DNA from: Flavobacteriales bacterium CG_4_9_14_3_um_filter_40_17
GTDB taxonomy: Bacteria; Bacteroidota; Bacteroidia; Flavobacteriales; Flavobacteriaceae
Assembly: GCA_002790195.1 (NCBI GenBank)
Contig: PFUR01000072.1
Location: forward strand, 1-52,654
Reading direction: 5' to 3'
DNA length: 52,654 nt
Positions within the stretch are counted from its first letter, which is position 1. Each line of letters starts with the position of its first letter. The notes below the pieces were generated by a model. That model had not been told where the DNA came from and searched no databases. It saw nothing but the letters and a program-made list of their open reading frames with translations. Shown here in pieces: positions 35,384 through 43,397 of this stretch. The position numbers were made by a program, and so were the translations under genes.

Positions 35384-36271
35384 CAATTTGTTTGGCTTGG
35401 TAACCAAATAAACACCGGAAAAAATTATGGCAGCCGATATAATTTTCATCTCATTCAACGTATCGCTTCCCGCCAAAACAGCGTGAATTCCTGCTACCAA
35501 CGGCTGAAGGTAAATGAAAACCCCAACCGTTGTCGCCGAAAGTGTGCGGACGGCAAACAGATTGAACAAATACGTACAACAGGTCGCAAAAAACAAGACA
35601 TATCCGATATTGAGCCAAATGGCAAACGGTATTTTATCTAGCTGCATCGCCAAAACTTCATGGATGCCAAAAGGCAAAACCAAGATTAAACCTGCCAAAT
35701 AAAACCATTTGATAAAAGTAAACGGATGGTATTTCTGCGTGAGTTTCCTGACAATGACTAAATACAACGCATAGGAAGACGCATTCACAAAAATCAAAAA
35801 ATTTCCGAACACTACATGATTTCCAACTGAACCTACTTCCGTTTTGCCTTGAAGAATCACCAAGAGCGTTCCGATTAAACCCAGAAAAACCCCGGCGATT
35901 TTTCGTGTGGTCAGTTTTTCACCCCGCAACAACCACGAAAAAAGCATAACCATCACCGGGCTGGTTACCATAATGATGGAAGCACTGATGGGTGTCGAAT
36001 AACTCAACCCTTTGAAAAATGCCAACATATTGATAGCTACGCCAAACAAAGCAGCAAGTCCGATTCTCGGGAAATCTTTCCGGTCGATTTTTTCCTTGGG
36101 ACCAAAAAAAGATACACTCCAAAAAAAGATAACCCCAAAAGATACGCGCAACAGAATAAACCCATACGGTTGTACATACGCCGGCATGGCTGCTTTGGCA
36201 ATGGTAAAATTCAATCCGTAAATCAAAGCAGCAACAAAAGCGGCTAACAATGCCCAACTTCTTCTATCCAT
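35369..36271 (-). CDS. EamA/DMT family transporter
   Basis: A 300-residue inner-membrane protein with ten predicted helices in two EamA repeats (RhaT/YdcZ-like), the drug/metabolite transporter fold. Repeat one begins LLAAFVAALIYGLNFTIAKAAMP, and repeat two is around NFLIFVNASSYALYLVIVRKL. The substrate is unknown; relatives export amino acids, sugars or nucleotides. Its start overlaps the ArsC-like gene by 8 bases, giving a two-gene operon arsC-like/DMT. The reading frame ends inside the convergent thioesterase gene. Confidence 0.9.
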   Translation of the reverse strand: MDRRSWALLAAFVAALIYGLNFTIAKAAMPAYVQPYGFILLRVSFGVIFFWSVSFFGPKEKIDRKDFPRIGLAALFGVAINMLAFFKGLSYSTPISASIIMVTSPVMVMLFSWLLRGEKLTTRKIAGVFLGLIGTLLVILQGKTEVGSVGNHVVFGNFLIFVNASSYALYLVIVRKLTQKYHPFTFIKWFYLAGLILVLPFGIHEVLAMQLDKIPFAIWLNIGYVLFFATCCTYLFNLFAVRTLSATTVGVFIYLQPLVAGIHAVLAGSDTLNEMKIISAAIIFSGVYLVTKPNKLLESR

Positions 36272-36623
36272 TCGATGAAATTAATTGCCGGACTTTCTGT
36301 AGATTTTCATCAGAAGAACCAATGAAAATTTGTTGATCAATCACGCAAACCGGCCTTTTCAAAAAAGTGTAATGATCCAAAATATAATGCCGGTAATCGG
36401 CCTCTGTAAGCGTGGCGTTTTTAAGCCCCATTTCGGTGTAAAGCTTAGACTTTCTGCTGAACAAACTTTCATAACTACCGCTCAAAGCTTTTAGTTGTTC
36501 TAATTCAGCAGCTGTAATGGGTTGAGATTTTACATTTTGCAAAACAACATCGGGGGTAAGTTGAAGTTTGTCTAAAAAGCGCTTGCAAGTGGAACAGGTT
36601 TTCAAGTAATAAATCTTTTTCAT
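36264..36623 (-). CDS. ArsC/Spx-like thioredoxin-fold reductase
   Basis: A 119-residue ArsC-family protein. The active-site motif is KTCSTCKRFLDKL near the N-terminus, CxxC as in Spx and YffB-type members, in contrast to the single cysteine of classic arsenate reductases. The fold continues with LQNVKSQPITAAELEQLKA, LFSRKSKLYTEMGL and YTFLKRPVCVIDQQIFIGS, containing the R-P-V motif that contacts oxyanion in ArsC. The ATG at 36623 is the natural start. It overlaps the DMT transporter start by 8 bases. An actual arsenate reductase role is not shown. Confidence 0.85.
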   Translation of the reverse strand: MKKIYYLKTCSTCKRFLDKLQLTPDVVLQNVKSQPITAAELEQLKALSGSYESLFSRKSKLYTEMGLKNATLTEADYRHYILDHYTFLKRPVCVIDQQIFIGSSDENLQKVRQLISSNG

Positions 36624-36713
36624 TCCTATCAGATTTTTTGCAAAGAAAATCGTTTTTGACTTATTTTCATTACTTTTATGCATGTAAAAATCACCTATTC
36701 AATTTATCAAACC

Positions 36714-37175
36714 ATGGCAATAGATTCTGTTTTTTCTGTCAATTATAAAAACCGTGATTTGCTCGAAAAGATTTTCGACAGCCTCACTTTGGAAGAGCTT
36801 CTGCACATACCCGAAGGCTTTTCAAACAACATACTTTGGAATATCGGACATGTGATAGCCGTTCAGCAACTATTGGTTTACAAACGCTCGGGTATCGAGA
36901 CTTTTGTACCGGGCAGTTTTGTCAAAAACTTTGCGCCAGGAACGTTCCCTTCAGACGAAATCACGTTAAAAGAAGCCGAAGAAGTCCGGTCTTTTCTGCA
37001 CAACACCATTCGCCAAACCGAACAGGATTTTCTTGAACACAAATTTCAGTCCTACGAAATCTTCACGGCTCGGTCAGGCTTTGTGATTGACAACGTGGTC
37101 AAAGCAATTATTTTCAACAATTTTCACGAAGGCGTGCATTTGGGAATTATCCTTTCGTTGAAAAAGTTTGTCTGA
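36714..37175 (+). CDS. DinB family protein
   Basis: A 153-residue four-helix bundle of the DinB/YfiT superfamily, which binds a metal through three histidines and often acts as a thiol-dependent transferase. Candidate ligands are the histidines of NILWNIGHVIAVQQLL and the pair in NFHEGVHLGIIL near the C-terminus. The upstream part PEGFSNNILWNIGH is typical of flavobacterial DinB proteins. I use the ATG at 36714 (MAIDSVFSVN); an upstream ATG at 36678 adds 12 residues and overlaps the likely promoter. A 583-base gap follows. Confidence 0.8.
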   Translation: MAIDSVFSVNYKNRDLLEKIFDSLTLEELLHIPEGFSNNILWNIGHVIAVQQLLVYKRSGIETFVPGSFVKNFAPGTFPSDEITLKEAEEVRSFLHNTIRQTEQDFLEHKFQSYEIFTARSGFVIDNVVKAIIFNNFHEGVHLGIILSLKKFV

Positions 37176-37559
37176 GGTTAAAACGATGTATGCAGCTTAT
37201 CTTGAAAGGAACTTCTGTGGATACATGGAAAGATAAAACATCCATAACGAAAAACCAATACACAGAAGAATGATTATATGGATGTTACATATCTCTGCTA
37301 AAAAACAAAAATACAATCAGGCGAAACCTTCATGAACGCGTAAATTGATTGTAGCGGAATCAGTCACAAAAGGGCACGGATAATGTTTTGGAGGCCAGAA
37401 GTTAGAAAATGGAATTGTTAGCAAGTTGATGTAGGTTCTTTTGTAAGCTATTCAGTATTCGTAATCACAAACACTTGATTATTTAAAAATATAACTATTT
37501 AACCTAAGTTTATTCGTATGAAATTAAAGTCAAAGCAAATAGCGGACGCTTCACATACA

Positions 37560-37728
37560 AACAATTGGGATTTTGTGGTGAACTTCCAAAATTTACCCAA
37601 GCGGTGCTAAAAAACATTTGCATATCCCAACCAACCGACGTAAATTTGCCTCGTTGTGTTGGAGCGATTTTTTTGCTCAACTGTTGTTAACCAATGAGAA
37701 GCTTTCCTGAACAAGGAGGCTTTTTTTA
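37560..37728 (+). ncRNA. Candidate structured noncoding RNA with terminator
   Basis: Three inverted repeats and a rho-independent terminator lie within 170 bases of noncoding DNA. Hairpin 1 pairs TTGGG+TTTTG (37565-37575) with CAAAA+CCCAA (37587-37600). GTTGGAGC (37658-37665) can pair with upstream CCAAC (37628-37632) or with downstream GCTCAAC (37675-37681). The terminator is a bulged nine-pair stem at 37699-37722 with a T run. No gene follows on this strand. Boundaries and family are unknown. Confidence 0.4.
37699..37728 (+). terminator. Terminator of the candidate noncoding RNA
   Basis: AAGC-T-T-TCCT pairs with AGGA-G-GCTT with one bulge and one wobble, then seven T residues. Confidence 0.55.
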
Positions 37729-37758
37729 TTTTGTGGTTATTTTATTTTAGAAAGTTTG

Positions 37759-38190
37759 CTATTTCTTCAGGTAAAGCCACTTGCCTTTGTAGTCAATCAT
37801 GGCTTTTCCGCGTCTGAGAATATCCGCCCCGAGGATGCCGTCAACTTCCTCAGCCCCGTGGTTTTTGAGCGCCGTGTTGACATGTTTCAAATCGAACAAA
37901 ACCCAGTGCGAGCTTTTGTAAACCCATCCGCCTATCTCGAAAAGGTTTTTTTTGGATAGCAGCGTGGGCATATCTGTTGCGCCTGCTCCGGCAGCCAGCG
38001 TATCGGTAGATTCGGTAGTGAGCACGAAGGTTTTCGCAGCTTCGAAGCCGAGGCAGGAATTGGATGCCCCTGTATCTATCAAAAATCGTCCTTTGACTTT
38101 GTTTAGTTTCCCGCAGACTTCGATATGATTGGTCTTGGTGAGTTTAAATTTCACCCGCACGTATCCATTTTCCAGCAATTTTTTATTCAT
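37759..38190 (-). CDS. Retropepsin-like aspartic protease family protein
   Basis: A 143-residue clan AA protein with one retropepsin fold. The catalytic motif is RFLIDTGASNSCLGF, and the ILGADIL motif (VDGILGADILRRG) follows near the C-terminus, as in the flap-and-psi pair of single-domain retropepsins, which act as homodimers. There is no signal peptide, so it may be cytoplasmic. The ATG at 38190 is used; the upstream ATG at 38214 lies inside the -7 box TATCTTTG. It diverges from tatD. Confidence 0.85.
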   Translation of the reverse strand: MNKKLLENGYVRVKFKLTKTNHIEVCGKLNKVKGRFLIDTGASNSCLGFEAAKTFVLTTESTDTLAAGAGATDMPTLLSKKNLFEIGGWVYKSSHWVLFDLKHVNTALKNHGAEEVDGILGADILRRGKAMIDYKGKWLYLKK

Positions 38191-38211
38191 GGCAACCGCT
38201 TCACTTTTGTG

Positions 38212-38242
38212 CAAAGATAAACAAGCAAAAGTTTTATTTTTG
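38212..38242. promoter_or_regulatory. Back-to-back -7 boxes for the retropepsin and tatD genes
   Basis: Minus-strand TATCTTTG (38212-38219) and plus-strand TATTTTTG (38235-38242) both match TAnnTTTG. The plus box lies five bases before the tatD ATG, so its transcript would be leaderless or nearly so. Confidence 0.5.
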
Positions 38243-38246
38243 CATC

Positions 38247-39014
38247 ATGAATCTAACCGACACACATACCCATCTTTACAGCGAAGCATTTGACCAGGAC
38301 CGCAACGAGGCTATCCAAAGAGCAATAAGCCAAGGGATCTCTCGTTTTTTCTTGCCCGCGATAGATACTACTTACATTCCGAAGATGCTTCAACTCAAAA
38401 ACGATTATCCGGAAAATATCTACCTGATGGCGGGATTGCATCCGACGCATGTCAAAGAAAATTATCTCGAAGAACTTGATGCGGTTGAGAATATGCTCAA
38501 AGAACATCCTTGTGTTGCCGTTGGCGAAACGGGGATTGATTTGTATTGGGACAAAACATTTCTCACCCAACAACAGGATGCTTTCCAAAGACAAATCCGG
38601 TTGGCTAAACAGCGGAAATTGCCCATAGCCATTCATTGCAGAGATGCCTTTGAGGAAGTTTTTGAAGTGTTGGAAGCCGAAAAAAGTGAAGATTTGTTCG
38701 GCATTTTTCACTGTTTCACAGGCACATTCGAACAAGCTCAACGAGCGATTTCCCTCAAGCTAAAATTGGGAATCGGTGGCGTGGTCACATTTAAAAACGG
38801 AAAACTCGATCAGTTTTTAAGCCAAATAGAGTTAAGTGAGATTGTCCTTGAAACCGATTCGCCTTATCTCGCGCCTGTTCCCCATCGCGGGAAACGAAAC
38901 GAGAGCAGCTATCTGAATTTGGTTTGCCTAAAAGTGGCGGAAATATACAATCAGACACCCGAACAAATTGCCCGTCAAACTTCTGCCAACGCGGATGCAG
39001 TTTTTAGAGTTTAA
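38247..39014 (+). CDS. TatD family metal-dependent hydrolase
   Basis: A 255-residue TIM-barrel hydrolase, likely a 3'-5' DNase or related phosphoesterase. Metal ligands are visible: DTHTHL at residues about 5-10, GETGIDLYWD, CHIHC-like PIAIHCRDAFEEV, FHCFTG and the aspartate of ETDSPYLAPVPHRGKRNE, which is the TatD signature. The length is normal. It is divergent from the retropepsin gene and its -7 box ends five bases before the ATG. The acyltransferase gene starts 66 bases after its stop. Confidence 0.94.
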   Translation: MNLTDTHTHLYSEAFDQDRNEAIQRAISQGISRFFLPAIDTTYIPKMLQLKNDYPENIYLMAGLHPTHVKENYLEELDAVENMLKEHPCVAVGETGIDLYWDKTFLTQQQDAFQRQIRLAKQRKLPIAIHCRDAFEEVFEVLEAEKSEDLFGIFHCFTGTFEQAQRAISLKLKLGIGGVVTFKNGKLDQFLSQIELSEIVLETDSPYLAPVPHRGKRNESSYLNLVCLKVAEIYNQTPEQIARQTSANADAVFRV

Positions 39015-39040
39015 CACGAATTTAAAAACCCTTGTCAGAT

Positions 39041-39048
39041 TATTTTTG
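39041..39048 (+). promoter_or_regulatory. Candidate -7 box for the acyltransferase gene
   Basis: TATTTTTG matches the consensus and ends 31 bases before the TTG start at 39080. Confidence 0.4.
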
Positions 39049-39079
39049 TTAATTTGTGGAATTATAACCGACCCAACCC

Positions 39080-40213
39080 TTGAATAACTTAGATTATATT
39101 CGTCCTTACCACGACCACGAAGTAAATGAAGGACTGAAAGAACTCCGCAAACACCCAATGATTAAGGCCTTGTTAACTTTTGCTTTGCCCGACAAATCAT
39201 TGGATGAAATGGATGAGATTTTAGACAACTGCCACTCCATCCGTGATTTTCAATCCCAAATTATTTATCATGCTGTCCGGCAGGTAATCGAGCGAAGTTC
39301 TGAAGGGCTTTTCTCCGAAGGGTTTGACAAGTTGAAACCCGGTGTTTCTTATCTTTTTATCTCCAATCACAGGGATATCGTATTAGACACCTCGTTTATC
39401 AATACCATTTTATTTGAAAAAAATCTTGTAATGACTGCTTCCGCCATCGGTGACAATTTGGTTCATAAACCATTTTTGTTGGGTTTGTCAAAATTGAACC
39501 GCAATTTTTTGGTGCAACGCAACCTGCCACCCAAAGAAATGTTGGAAAGTTCAAAAATGCTGTCGGAATACATCCGCTATTTGCTCCAAAAAGACCATCG
39601 CTCGGTGTGGATAGCACAACGCGAGGGAAGAACCAAAGATGGTGACGACCGTTCGCAACAAGGCGTTTTGAAAATGATTGGTTTGGCCAAAGGCGAGTTG
39701 CCAATCATGGAATACTTTAAATCACTGCACGTAGTTCCGATTTCCATATCTTACGAGTACGACCCAACAGACATTTTGAAAATGCCTGAATTGATAGCCA
39801 AAGAAAATGAGGAAACCTATGTGAAATCTTCCAACGAAGATTTTAATTCGATTCTTCAAGGTGCTTTGGGAAACAAAAAACGCATTTGCATCATCGCCGG
39901 TGAAGTTTTGAATAAAGAGTTTGATGCCATCGCCTTATCCGGTGAGCCTATCAACAAACAATTGGGCATGTTGGCAGAATGTATCGATCGAAAAATCCAT
40001 CAAAATTATCGTTTGTGGCCATCCAATTATGTGGCTTATGATTTGTATCAACGCACCGAAAAATACAGCACGCATTATGATGACAAAGAAAAAAGGCAGT
40101 TCGAACGGCGTTTGGAAAAACGAATTGACACTTCAAATCCTATAGCCGTCAAGAATTTTCTATTGATGTATGCCAATCCAGTCATCAACAAAGAAGCATC
40201 GGCGCAAAAATGA
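39080..40213 (+). CDS. Glycerol-3-phosphate-type acyltransferase family protein
   Basis: A 377-residue PlsC-superfamily acyltransferase with the catalytic block LFISNHRDIVLDTSF (HX4D) and, later, the EGR substrate block WIAQREGRTKDGDDRSQQG. The long N-terminal helical part (residues 1-95) and a long C-terminal extension distinguish it from the short PlsC at 7705; it resembles the large flavobacterial glycerol acyltransferases. The only reasonable start is the TTG at 39080, since the first ATG is at residue 27. The stop overlaps the asparaginase start as ATGA, so the two genes are translationally coupled. Confidence 0.85.
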   Translation: MNNLDYIRPYHDHEVNEGLKELRKHPMIKALLTFALPDKSLDEMDEILDNCHSIRDFQSQIIYHAVRQVIERSSEGLFSEGFDKLKPGVSYLFISNHRDIVLDTSFINTILFEKNLVMTASAIGDNLVHKPFLLGLSKLNRNFLVQRNLPPKEMLESSKMLSEYIRYLLQKDHRSVWIAQREGRTKDGDDRSQQGVLKMIGLAKGELPIMEYFKSLHVVPISISYEYDPTDILKMPELIAKENEETYVKSSNEDFNSILQGALGNKKRICIIAGEVLNKEFDAIALSGEPINKQLGMLAECIDRKIHQNYRLWPSNYVAYDLYQRTEKYSTHYDDKEKRQFERRLEKRIDTSNPIAVKNFLLMYANPVINKEASAQK

Positions 40214-41244
40214 ATCGCAAACCGAATATATTGCTGTTTTACACAGGTGGGACGATTGGCATGATGCGGAGTTCACAGACAGGGTCGTTGAAGCCATTTA
40301 ATTTTGATAAACTACTGCGAAAAATACCAGAAATAAAGCTTTTAGACTGTTCGGTAGAAACCATTTCCTTGCATCCGCCGATTGATTCTTCCAATATGTG
40401 CCCGCAACATTGGATTGCCATTGCCGAAATAATCGAGTCAAATTACGGCAAATTTGACGGTTTCGTTGTGCTGCACGGCTCAGACACGATGTCATATACC
40501 TCGTCGGCTTTGAGTTTTATGTTTGAAAACCTCGGAAAGCCAATCGTCTTTACAGGTTCACAACTTCCCATTGGAGATTTGCGAACCGATGCCAAAGAAA
40601 ATTTGATTACGGCTATACAAATAGCAGGGCTACAAAAAAACGGAGAAGCAGTCATACAAGAAGTTTGCCTCTACTTTGAATACAGATTATACAGAGCAAA
40701 CCGGACTACAAAAATCAACGCGGAACAATTTCAAGCATTTGCTTCCTTAAATTATCCACCGTTAGCAGAATCCGGCGTACATTTGAAGGTCTTTGAAGAA
40801 AGCTTATTAAAACGAGATAAAAGTAAACCCTTAAATGTTCACAAAGAATTGGATACCCGCGTGGGCTTGTTGAAAATTTTTCCCGGTATCCGGCCCGATT
40901 TTATCAAACATTTTCTCTCCACGCCCCAGCTGAAAGGATTGGTATTGGAAACTTTCGGCTCAGGAAATGCTCCCTCAGATGATTGGTTTGTGGACATTTT
41001 GGAAAGGCATATAAAGAGCGGATTGATTATTGTCAACGTCACCCAATGCTCAGGCGGATCGGTAGCGATGGGTCAATATGAAACGAGCGAGCGGCTGAAA
41101 CAAATTGGATTAATATCTGGCAACGACATCACTACCGAATCAGCACTCGCGAAGATGATGCTTTTGTTGCCAAAATATAAAAACGCTAAGGACTTCAAAA
41201 TCAATTTTGAAAAGGCGGTTTGTGGAGATATTTCAGAAAATTAA
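40210..41244 (+). CDS. ansA: Type I L-asparaginase
   Basis: Hydrolyses L-asparagine to aspartate and ammonia in the cytoplasm. The 344 residues lack a signal peptide, which fits the type I enzyme. The first catalytic threonine is in FYTGGTIGMM near the N-terminus. The second signature, HGSDTMSYTSSALSFM, has Ser for the usual Thr in HGTDTM but keeps the catalytic Asp and following Thr. The block TGSQLPIGDLRTDAKENL is also diagnostic. Its ATG overlaps the acyltransferase stop. A tRNA-Ser gene follows. Confidence 0.94.
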   Translation: MNRKPNILLFYTGGTIGMMRSSQTGSLKPFNFDKLLRKIPEIKLLDCSVETISLHPPIDSSNMCPQHWIAIAEIIESNYGKFDGFVVLHGSDTMSYTSSALSFMFENLGKPIVFTGSQLPIGDLRTDAKENLITAIQIAGLQKNGEAVIQEVCLYFEYRLYRANRTTKINAEQFQAFASLNYPPLAESGVHLKVFEESLLKRDKSKPLNVHKELDTRVGLLKIFPGIRPDFIKHFLSTPQLKGLVLETFGSGNAPSDDWFVDILERHIKSGLIIVNVTQCSGGSVAMGQYETSERLKQIGLISGNDITTESALAKMMLLLPKYKNAKDFKINFEKAVCGDISEN

Positions 41245-41307
41245 CGATTTTTTTTTCTTAAACTAATAATTTTTTTGTTATTTGGCGCATTATTCTGATA
41301 AGCGTAA

Positions 41308-41396
41308 AGAGAGGTGGCCGAGTGGTCGAAGGCGCACGCCTGGAAAGTGTGTATCCGCTTATCGGTGGATCGAGGGTTCGAATCCCTTCCTCTCTA
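41308..41396 (+). tRNA. tRNA-Ser (GGA)
   Basis: An 89-base class II tRNA. The acceptor AGAGAGG pairs with CCTCTCT, discriminator A. The anticodon stem CACGC/GTGTG encloses loop CTGGAAA, anticodon GGA. It has a long variable arm (TATCCGCTTATCGGTGGATC) and T-arm GAGGGTTCGAATCCCTT. CCA is not encoded. Confidence 0.96.
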
Positions 41397-41423
41397 CTAT
41401 GTTTTTTTGAAAGAATATTTTTA

Positions 41424-41431
41424 TATATTTG
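41424..41431 (+). promoter_or_regulatory. Candidate -7 box for the exbB operon
   Basis: TATATTTG matches TAnnTTTG exactly and lies 59 bases before the exbB ATG. No well-spaced -33 element is seen. Confidence 0.45.
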
Positions 41432-41490
41432 AAACCTGTTTAACACAAAACCATTTTTAAACTAAATTTAAAACTTTAAGACTTAGAACA

Positions 41491-42279
41491 ATGAAAAGAT
41501 TATTTTCCATTTTGACAATTGCAGGGGTGATGACATTCGGAACTGCCAATGCGAGCATTTCAGCTGCACCTGCCCAGACTGTTTCAACAGTTATTACTTC
41601 AATTAGTGCTGTGGCATTACAAGATGAAGCTGCCGCAACGGCAACGGATGAAAGTTTTCATCAAGAACTCAAAAAACGATTCATCGAAGGAGGTCCTGGA
41701 TTTATGGGAATTGTTCTTATTTGTTTGATTTTAGGTCTGGCTATAGCAATTGAAAGAATTATATACCTAAATCTTGCCACTACAAATTCTAAAAAACTAC
41801 TTGATTCAGTTGAAGATGCCTTGAAATCTGGCGGTGTTGAGGCTGCAAAAGAAGTTTGCAGAAACACCAAAGGTCCTGTTGCTTCCATTTTTTACCAAGG
41901 ATTAGATCGATCACATGAAGGAATCGACATGGTAGAAAAATCAGTTATTGCTTACGGTGGTGTCCAAACCGGTCAGTTGGAGAAAAACGTTTCTTGGATT
42001 TCCTTGTTTATCGCATTGGCTCCGATGCTCGGGTTCATGGGTACGGTAATCGGTATGATTCAAGCGTTCGACAAAATCGAAGCAGCCGGCGATATGCAGC
42101 CTTCATTGGTAGCCGGTGGTATCAAAGTGGCTTTGTTAACTACCGTATTCGGTTTGGTTGTTGCGATTATCCTCCAAGTATTTTATAACTATATTATTGC
42201 TAAAATTGACAGTATCGTAAATGATATGGAAGATGCATCTATCTCTTTGATTGACCTTTTGGTGGCAAACAAAAAATAA
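41491..42279 (+). CDS. exbB: MotA/TolQ/ExbB proton channel family protein
   Basis: Proton channel subunit that, with ExbD, energises TonB-dependent outer-membrane transport. At 262 residues it has an N-terminal signal-like segment (MKRLFSILTIAGVMTFG) and a periplasmic Ala/Glu-rich stretch, then the TolQ/ExbB core: helix GFMGIVLICLILGLAIAIERIIY, the long cytoplasmic loop and two helices, ISLFIALAPMLGFMGTVIGMIQAF and VALLTTVFGLVVAIILQVF. The GTVxGM signature is conserved. It heads the cluster exbB-hypothetical-exbD-exbD and ends 27 bases before the next gene. Confidence 0.93.
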   Translation: MKRLFSILTIAGVMTFGTANASISAAPAQTVSTVITSISAVALQDEAAATATDESFHQELKKRFIEGGPGFMGIVLICLILGLAIAIERIIYLNLATTNSKKLLDSVEDALKSGGVEAAKEVCRNTKGPVASIFYQGLDRSHEGIDMVEKSVIAYGGVQTGQLEKNVSWISLFIALAPMLGFMGTVIGMIQAFDKIEAAGDMQPSLVAGGIKVALLTTVFGLVVAIILQVFYNYIIAKIDSIVNDMEDASISLIDLLVANKK

Positions 42280-42306
42280 TTTTTCAAATCTTATAATTTT
42301 AGCACA

Positions 42307-42756
42307 ATGAAAAGTAATAAATTATCAACCCTTTTTATCATCGTGGTAAGCGTGATAAGCCTATTCTTCTTGATAAGGATTATAGGGGCGGGTGACGAAG
42401 AAATTAAAAGTTCATTTGATTTGCAAGATGGAATTATTTCGCCGTTTATATCACTCGCTTACGTTGTTTTTGCAATAACAATAGCTCTAACACTGTTTTT
42501 TGTTTTTAGAAATCTTTTTACACACAAAGATTCTTTAAAGTCTGCTTTGGTTTCCGGAGGCTTGTTTTTAGCAGTCGTACTTTTAAGCTACGTGCTTTCA
42601 ACCGGGCATGAAGTGTTGGATAAAAATGGGTATTTAATCCTTTCTGAATCCGGCGATAAACTGGTTGGAGCGGGAATTATTTCATTTTATATCCTCTCTA
42701 TTGCAGCCGTTATATCTATGTTTTTCTTTGGAATCAAAAAAATGTTAAAAAATTAA
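42307..42756 (+). CDS. Four-helix membrane protein between exbB and exbD
   Basis: A 149-residue inner-membrane protein with four hydrophobic segments (around residues 8-25, 48-68, 79-97, 120-142). No enzyme motif is seen. Neighbouring genes are 27 bases upstream and 6 bases downstream, so it is certainly part of the exb operon. Genes of this type sit at the same place in other Flavobacteriia by my recollection, which suggests an accessory subunit or assembly factor of the ExbB/ExbD motor. The function is unproven. Confidence 0.75.
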   Translation: MKSNKLSTLFIIVVSVISLFFLIRIIGAGDEEIKSSFDLQDGIISPFISLAYVVFAITIALTLFFVFRNLFTHKDSLKSALVSGGLFLAVVLLSYVLSTGHEVLDKNGYLILSESGDKLVGAGIISFYILSIAAVISMFFFGIKKMLKN

Positions 42757-42762
42757 AATATT

Positions 42763-43377
42763 ATGGCAAAAAGAGCAGCACCGGAAGTAAATGCCGGATC
42801 GATGGCGGACATCGCGTTCTTACTCCTTATCTTCTTTTTGGTGACCACTACCATTGCAAGCGATTCAGGGATTAGCAGGATGTTGCCGCCCATAAAACCA
42901 CCGGATGAAAAACCGGATATTATCAAAGAGAAAAATATCTTTCAGGTAATCGTAAATAAACAAGACCAATTGTTAGTTGAAAACGAAGTTATGGAGTTGA
43001 AAGATTTGAAGGAGGCAACCATTAAGTTTATAGACAATGGTGGCGGTACCGGAGAAGATGCTTGTGACTATTGTACTGGCGAAAAAAATCCCGCCTCGTC
43101 TGACAATCCATCTAAAGCTATTGTGTCGTTGCAAAATGATAGGGAGACTTCCTACAAGATGTATATCTCCGTACAAAATGAGTTGGTCGCTGCTTACACG
43201 GAGCTTCGTAATAAAACAGCCAATAAATTGTACGGCAAAACGTTCACGGAAATGGAAGCCAATGCAAATGATGTCAACTATTCAGGTGACAAGGACAAAT
43301 TGAAAGAACAAGTGGATAAAATTAAAAAAATGTATCCACAAATTATTTCGGAAGCAGTAGCGAAAAAGCAAAATTGA
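42763..43377 (+). CDS. exbD: ExbD/TolR family biopolymer transporter
   Basis: Second motor subunit of the TonB system. The 204-residue protein has the N-terminal cytoplasmic piece and a single helix MADIAFLLLIFFLVTTTIA, containing the conserved proton-path aspartate (D16). The periplasmic domain has the TolR/ExbD fold but with an insertion around residues 90-115 that includes CDYC, a CxxC pair likely to form a disulfide in the periplasm, and a long charged C-terminal tail. It starts 6 bases after the four-helix gene and is followed by a second ExbD after 20 bases. Confidence 0.93.
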   Translation: MAKRAAPEVNAGSMADIAFLLLIFFLVTTTIASDSGISRMLPPIKPPDEKPDIIKEKNIFQVIVNKQDQLLVENEVMELKDLKEATIKFIDNGGGTGEDACDYCTGEKNPASSDNPSKAIVSLQNDRETSYKMYISVQNELVAAYTELRNKTANKLYGKTFTEMEANANDVNYSGDKDKLKEQVDKIKKMYPQIISEAVAKKQN

Positions 43378-43397
43378 TAATCAGTAATACATAGATT

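Larger units (their letters stand above)
37176..37758. other. Long intergenic stretch with a structured 3' third
   Basis: No open frame of note in either direction. The 5' two thirds are AT-rich and featureless. From 37565 on, three hairpins and a terminator follow one another; these are described separately as a candidate noncoding RNA. No tRNA, rRNA or repeat copy is seen. Confidence 0.6.

Noticed and set aside
37756-37959. Plus-strand frame of 67 codons
   Set aside because: Antisense to the retropepsin gene, with no recognisable motif.
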